Below, in pieces: positions 38,083 through 42,741 of a stretch of 42,741 nucleotides of DNA (positions are counted from its first letter, which is position 1; each line of letters begins with the position of its first letter). Below the pieces are notes generated by a model. That model saw only the letters and a list, made by a program, of their open reading frames with translations. It was not told where the DNA came from and made no database searches. Source of the stretch: a virus. The translations under genes and the position numbers were made by a program. The DNA lies in IMG/VR virus record IMGVR_UViG_3300033182_000322, positions 1-42,741 of that record. One strand, written 5' to 3'.

Positions 38083-39672
38083 ATGAGTACGTTCTATACG
38101 CCGGATGGCGCGGCGGTAAACACCGCTCCCGAGTCAGGACTAACACAAGCCTCCGCGAATATCTCGGGGGCTTGTAGCGCTTCTAGTGTAGGTAATTACA
38201 TACAATTACCTACCGTCGCTGTACCGGGGTCCGGTGCGGTTGCTCCTACTGCTATACGTACCGTTTTACCAGATAGTCAACCTACTGGCACGGCGTTCTG
38301 GGTGCCGCGTGGTGTTAAAACACACCTAAGTACCCAAGCAAACTTTAGTTCTATCGGACGCGTAAACGCGTTTGTATTGAGAACTATACAAGTCGCCGCC
38401 GCCATAGCGACGACGGCATCTTTGGCGGCGATCCCTGCTGACCAGCTTGGGGAATCTGATTCTTCTGCTGTAGCGACTGTTTCCCCTACTGCTACTAGAG
38501 TACAGCTATCTACAGCTAACTCCAGTGCGTCAGGTAGCGCCACAGCTACTGCCGATGTAAATAGACAAGTTGTAGCGAACATAAGTTCGCAGAACACTGT
38601 ATACGTTACTGTAGGTATAAACGGCGTATTTGAAGCCTACGCCCCAATGCCCTGTAGCGCTACGGTTGCCGTTGATCCCGTTGGCCTACGAACTGCTCCT
38701 GCGCTTAGTGCGATACTCTCTACTGCTACTGGGTCGGCAACTGGCACACTTGTTCAGCCCGGACTAAGCGACTCTCTTGGGGTTTCATCTACTGTTATCC
38801 TAGATCCGTTTTTGTCTATCAGCCCCGGCGTAACAATAACTGCTTCCGGTACAGTACAAACTTCTCCATTTATTAATACGCCCATCAGTAGCAATATCTC
38901 TGCGTCTGTTGTAACTACTGGTCGCGGATCACAAACTTTCCAAGCGGCAACTGACTTAGAGCCTAACCTAAGCACGATTGTAGCTAGCATAAGTACTAAG
39001 TTTTTTACTACGTCTGTTATACAAGGAGACACTAGCAATACCGCTACTGGCGTTATTTTTAAGGTTTCCGAAGCAAACGTAAGCGCCCAAGCCGGCGTCG
39101 TAAACGATGATACTGTTACGCACCAACTTACCTGTACACTAAGTGCTCCAAATGCTGTAGTAACAGCGGAGGCTAGGTTGGCAGAGCGTGGTGAATCTAA
39201 CATAAGTGCGCCTTCTGGGGCTGTACTAGTCGAGGCGCGGTTGGCAGAACAGGGCCAAGTCGCCGTAAGTTCTGCGGGCGATTGTGTTGTTTTTGACGAT
39301 CAGCTACTGGTAACGCGGTTTGTAGAAGCTCAACTTACGCCAGCGGTTACTGTTTCCCCCGCTGGCGTAATCGTTAAGGTAGCAAATGCTACTGTAAGTG
39401 GCGCAGGTGCGGTCGCAAACGCACCGGGGTTCATTATAAAAGTAGCAAATTCTCAAATATCTTCTACTGGGCAAGTAGTTTTAGGAGACGAGAACTTTGT
39501 ATTTATTGTACAATTTGCTGAGTCTTCAGTGTCTGGGTCAGGAACTGTACTAGCAGATAGCGTTGCTAACATAGAAAGCCTAGATCCAGACCAAAGAACC
39601 TTTATACGGCCACCTATGACAACGAATTTTGTTAGGCCGTTCCAGCAATTTACGTTTAGGAGGCCGTCATGA
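38083..39672 (+). CDS. repetitive Ser/Thr/Ala/Val-rich fibre-like protein, 529 aa
   Basis: Almost the entire chain is low-complexity with Ser, Thr, Ala, Val and Gly and hydrophobic-polar alternation. Short imperfect repeats appear, for example GVIVKVANATVSGAGAV and GFIIKVANSQISSTGQV in the last quarter, and RLAERGE / RLAEQGQ around residues 365-390. The C-terminus is aromatic and basic (FVRPFQQFTFRRPS), which may be an anchor. Probably a beta-solenoid or Ig-like virion surface protein. The start resembles the 238-residue protein at 32802. It overlaps the next gene by ATGA. Confidence 0.6.
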   Translation: MSTFYTPDGAAVNTAPESGLTQASANISGACSASSVGNYIQLPTVAVPGSGAVAPTAIRTVLPDSQPTGTAFWVPRGVKTHLSTQANFSSIGRVNAFVLRTIQVAAAIATTASLAAIPADQLGESDSSAVATVSPTATRVQLSTANSSASGSATATADVNRQVVANISSQNTVYVTVGINGVFEAYAPMPCSATVAVDPVGLRTAPALSAILSTATGSATGTLVQPGLSDSLGVSSTVILDPFLSISPGVTITASGTVQTSPFINTPISSNISASVVTTGRGSQTFQAATDLEPNLSTIVASISTKFFTTSVIQGDTSNTATGVIFKVSEANVSAQAGVVNDDTVTHQLTCTLSAPNAVVTAEARLAERGESNISAPSGAVLVEARLAEQGQVAVSSAGDCVVFDDQLLVTRFVEAQLTPAVTVSPAGVIVKVANATVSGAGAVANAPGFIIKVANSQISSTGQVVLGDENFVFIVQFAESSVSGSGTVLADSVANIESLDPDQRTFIRPPMTTNFVRPFQQFTFRRPS

Positions 39673-39947
39673 AATTAGGTACGGTTACACAACAGCCAGC
39701 CGAACGCTTGTCATATACCATTGATTATAGTCAGTTTCTTACAGATGGCGATAACGTACAAACTGCAACGGCGACAGTATCTCCCGATGGATTAACAGTT
39801 GATACTGTTAGTGTATTAGACCCGAGAGTTCGATTTTTTGTAGAGGGCGGCACTACAGGCGAGCGTTACAAAGTAACGGTTAACGTAGCTACCGCAGACG
39901 GACGACAGCTACAAGACGAGCTAATCTTTAAGATTAAGGAAATCTAA
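39669..39947 (+). CDS. small beta-sandwich virion protein, 92 aa
   Basis: Strong AGGAGG before the ATG, which overlaps the previous stop. Strand-rich text (VQTATATVSPDGLTVDTVSVL, then RYKVTVNVATADGRQLQDELIFKI) reads like a single Ig-like domain of phage fibre accessory proteins. Ends 3 bases before the long fibre gene, so probably works with it. Confidence 0.65.
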   Translation: MKLGTVTQQPAERLSYTIDYSQFLTDGDNVQTATATVSPDGLTVDTVSVLDPRVRFFVEGGTTGERYKVTVNVATADGRQLQDELIFKIKEI

Positions 39948-39950
39948 ACG

Positions 39951-42741
39951 ATGGCGCAAACTCTTCACAACAATGTATTTACCAAACTAGCCGCCTCGTT
40001 ATCTAACTCTGCAACTAGTATTTCTCTACTTGACGGCTCTGACTTCCCTACACCTGCTGTCGGTGATTTTTACTTTGCTACGCTAGTTTCAATTAGCGCA
40101 AGCACTGGTAAAGAAGATGATTGGGAAATTGTAAAAGTAACTGGCAAGCCCGCGACTAACACCCTCACAGTTACTAGAGGGCAAGAGGGTACAGCGGCCA
40201 GAGCGTGGGATACCTATACTCCTTGCGAGATTCGTATCACTGCTGGCACAGTTATCATGCCAGATGGCGATCAGAACCTATCTAACAAGACAATCACATC
40301 TAGTACGTTAGATGACTCTGTTATTGGTGGCACTACAGCGGCGGCGGGGTCGTTTACTGACCTAGCCGCTACTACGGTAGACGCGACTAACGTTGAAGTA
40401 ACGAACCTCAAAGCTAAAGACGGCACAGCGGCGGGATCTATCGCTGATTCTACGGGTGTTGTTACGCTGAACAGTGCGGTATTGACCACCGCTGATATTA
40501 ACGGCGGTACAGTTGATGGGGCCACCATCGGCCAAACCACAGCGGCTCTTGGTACGTTTACCGACATGGTTGCTGATGAACTTCAGCTAACAGGCGGGTC
40601 TGGCGACCAAGGTACGTTGTCGTGGAACGCTGACGAGGACACAGTAGCTTTAGTCGTTAGTAGTGGCGAAAGCCTGCAACTTGGTCAAGAAGTTGAGTAC
40701 AACGTACGCAACAACTCTGGGTCTTCTATAGCTAAAGGCGTTCCAGTAATGATTACTGGAACACTCGGTTCTTCTAGTCGAATCACTATCGGCGAGATGG
40801 ACGCTACTAGTGTTGCTAATGACAAGAAGTATTTAGGTATTACAGCTGAAGCCATCGCCTCTGGTGCTGATGGCAAAGTAATGTACTTCGGCAAAGTAAG
40901 TGGCCTCAATACAAGCGCTTACAGCGCTGGCGATCTGTTGTTCTTGGATACGTCTGTAGCAGGTGGCTTAACAGCTACTGAGCCAAGCTCAGGTATTAAG
41001 CTGGGCGCGGCGTACGTTGTACACAGCCACGCCTCGGCGGGTGTCCTGATGGTTCGTCCATCCGCTAGCGTAGGCTTGCATGATCTACATGACGTTTTTG
41101 TGGACGCTCCGGGCACCGGAGAAATTATCCAGTACAACGCGTCTAACGGCCTTTGGGAAACCAAAACGCTGGCAGAAGCAGGTATCGCCACAACTACGAA
41201 CTTTACCTCCACAGGCATCGACGACAACGCTACATCTACAGCTCTGACGGTTACAGACTCAGGAATAGCGGCAACCCTGACAACTGCCGCTCAACCGAAT
41301 ATCACCTCTGTGGGAACGCTGACGGGCCTCGACGTTGACAACATCAACATCAATGACAATGCGATCACTTCAACAGACACCAACGGCAATATTGCAATCA
41401 CACCGGACGGCACTGGGGAGGTGGACATATCCAAAGTCGACATTGATGGCGGAGCGATCGACGGCACCACCATTGGCGGATCGTCTGCGGCAGCGGGTAC
41501 ATTTACCGACTTAACTGCGACGGGCACAATTAGCTTCCCAGACAATAGCATCTCGGGCGACGACATCGACGGCGGAACAATCTCGAATTTTGCGTCCACA
41601 GGCATCGACGATAACGCCACAAGCACTGCGATTACGATTGATTCTAGTCAGAACGTCAGTCTATCCAATGACCTCACAGTAGACACCGACACCCTTGTTG
41701 TTGACTCAACGAATAATCGGGTGGGGATTGGCGCTACTCCTAACGCACTGCTAGATGTCTCAAGCGTTAGCACATCGACTATACGTTTGTCTAATAGTGA
41801 TACTGTTTTATCGCAAAACCAAATTACTGGGCAGATTGAGTTCTATCAAGCAGACGCTACTGCTGATGGTACAGGGATTACCGGCAAAATTGGTATGCGT
41901 TCAGTTACTCAAACGGGTGGTGGAACGTATTACGGCAATGTCGCAGATATGGCGTTCTACGTTAGCGGTCAAGCTAACGGCTACGCAAGTGACAATGCAA
42001 CATTAAACGCCATGACCATACAGGCTGGAAGCGGCAACGTGGGGATTGGTACGGATGATCCCGCATCGCATAACACATACGGCGGGTTAACTGTTGCGGC
42101 ATCAAACGCTACTGGCGCAGAGTTTGTTGCCTTTAGAGATGATGGCAATCTGGCAGATGGAGATTTCTGTGGCGGCTACATAATCGGCAATAGAGACTCC
42201 AGTGGCACTCCAAATCACTACGGCGGTATGTGGGCTACTGCCGATCTTACCTATGGCTATATGCAGTTAAATTTCGGAGCGCAGAGAGACTCTTATGAAA
42301 CCAATACGCCCGATGTTGTAATAGATCTTGGCGGTAACGTGGGGATTGGTGAGACTAATCCAAACAGACGCCTTACTGTAGAAGATGCGAGTAACGTGGG
42401 TGTAGCTGAATTTGAGTCTGGGCAAACTTCTTCAAAGGTTTATTTTAAAGATTCAGGGACAACCAATACGTATTCTGTTGCTATTGGCTCAGAAAGCGAC
42501 GATTTGGTGTTTTATGCTTCTTCTGGTGGCACAGAGCGCATGAGGCTAGACTCCAGCGGCAACTTGCTGGTTGGCACGGATACCGGCGCGTCAGCGGCGT
42601 CTGCCAAACAGGTTATATACAACGACGGCGCAACAAGCTGCTATCTACAGATGGCTGGATCAGCCGATACCAGTGGCATATTAATAGGCGCTAATAACAC
42701 TGGTGGCTGTACTTGGTATAACTATACCGGAGCTATTGGCT
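39951..42741 (+). CDS. long tail-fibre protein, open at the right edge (at least 930 aa)
   Basis: ATG 39951 follows AAGGAAA and the frame stays open for 930 codons to the window end. The N-terminal 110 residues read NVFTKLAASLSNSATSISLLDG and then VTRGQEGTAARAW, an attachment-type domain of phage fibres. After it come imperfect repeats of the type G-TIG-AA-GTFTDL (around residues 125, 185 and 510), then NVGIG/RVGIG repeats at about residues 592, 698 and 798. Such repeats form trimeric fibre shafts and often lead to a C-terminal chaperone or receptor-binding domain, not seen here. Likely host recognition. Confidence 0.8.
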   Translation, partial: MAQTLHNNVFTKLAASLSNSATSISLLDGSDFPTPAVGDFYFATLVSISASTGKEDDWEIVKVTGKPATNTLTVTRGQEGTAARAWDTYTPCEIRITAGTVIMPDGDQNLSNKTITSSTLDDSVIGGTTAAAGSFTDLAATTVDATNVEVTNLKAKDGTAAGSIADSTGVVTLNSAVLTTADINGGTVDGATIGQTTAALGTFTDMVADELQLTGGSGDQGTLSWNADEDTVALVVSSGESLQLGQEVEYNVRNNSGSSIAKGVPVMITGTLGSSSRITIGEMDATSVANDKKYLGITAEAIASGADGKVMYFGKVSGLNTSAYSAGDLLFLDTSVAGGLTATEPSSGIKLGAAYVVHSHASAGVLMVRPSASVGLHDLHDVFVDAPGTGEIIQYNASNGLWETKTLAEAGIATTTNFTSTGIDDNATSTALTVTDSGIAATLTTAAQPNITSVGTLTGLDVDNININDNAITSTDTNGNIAITPDGTGEVDISKVDIDGGAIDGTTIGGSSAAAGTFTDLTATGTISFPDNSISGDDIDGGTISNFASTGIDDNATSTAITIDSSQNVSLSNDLTVDTDTLVVDSTNNRVGIGATPNALLDVSSVSTSTIRLSNSDTVLSQNQITGQIEFYQADATADGTGITGKIGMRSVTQTGGGTYYGNVADMAFYVSGQANGYASDNATLNAMTIQAGSGNVGIGTDDPASHNTYGGLTVAASNATGAEFVAFRDDGNLADGDFCGGYIIGNRDSSGTPNHYGGMWATADLTYGYMQLNFGAQRDSYETNTPDVVIDLGGNVGIGETNPNRRLTVEDASNVGVAEFESGQTSSKVYFKDSGTTNTYSVAIGSESDDLVFYASSGGTERMRLDSSGNLLVGTDTGASAASAKQVIYNDGATSCYLQMAGSADTSGILIGANNTGGCTWYNYTGAIG

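Noticed and set aside
25740-42054. Diversity-generating retroelement based on the fibre-repeat match
   Set aside because: No reverse transcriptase gene, no adenine-biased mismatches, and the match is only about 23 bases.

Overview
This window looks like a large part of the genome of a tailed double-stranded DNA bacteriophage. Short-tailed (podovirus-like) morphology is likely, because the window has a portal, scaffold, major capsid, small adaptor proteins, long fibre-type proteins and a giant internal-virion-type protein, but no tape-measure, sheath or tube genes. No integrase, repressor, lysis gene, tRNA, rRNA, CRISPR array or phage RNA polymerase was seen. Two almost perfect sigma70 promoters and one LexA-type box (CTGT-N8-ACAG) point to a proteobacterial, probably gammaproteobacterial, host. 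The gene set resembles marine phages; both statements are inference.

Layout. (1) 1-7916, plus strand: end of a gene cut by the left edge, a coiled-coil virion-type protein, a 2055-residue protein with a HEALH metallopeptidase motif, and a small protein. (2) 7917-18571, minus strand: the replication and recombination operon. In transcription order it holds a small membrane protein, a short unknown, a zinc-ribbon microprotein, DUF3310, family A DNA polymerase, short proteins, a Cas4/RecB-like nuclease, a membrane-anchored HTH-like protein, a VRR-NUC nuclease, an SNF2-like helicase, an SSB-like protein, an AEP-type primase-helicase and an HNH-like protein. Many genes overlap by 1-4 bases. (3) 18600-25567, minus strand: accessory or early genes including a MoxR ATPase, a VWA/metallopeptidase protein and a DUF3150-like protein. 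(4) 25568-28178: control region with an approximately 880-base gene-free block, two paralogous genes each followed by a similar terminator, and several families of short repeats. (5) 28179-42741, plus strand: small and large terminase, portal, scaffold, capsid, adaptors and fibre proteins, with a fibre gene running off the right edge.

How it works together. Transcription appears to diverge from the control region: leftward to the accessory and replication genes, rightward to packaging and structure. The most unusual feature is an 18-bp palindrome, TTAATCCC-NN-GGGATTAA, present in eleven copies, ten of them between 19.1 and 27.2 kb. Five copies end exactly where the Shine-Dalgarno sequence of a leftward gene begins, three overlap stop codons, and two lie inside genes in different reading frames. 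This suggests a phage-wide control element comparable in placement to the start-associated sequences of some mycobacteriophages. Beside it are a polarity-switched TAGACA array, a five-copy GATAGTA motif, and a structured leader with a terminator ahead of the replication operon.

Limits: functions were assigned by reading motifs by eye, with no database search. Many small proteins have no recognisable function.
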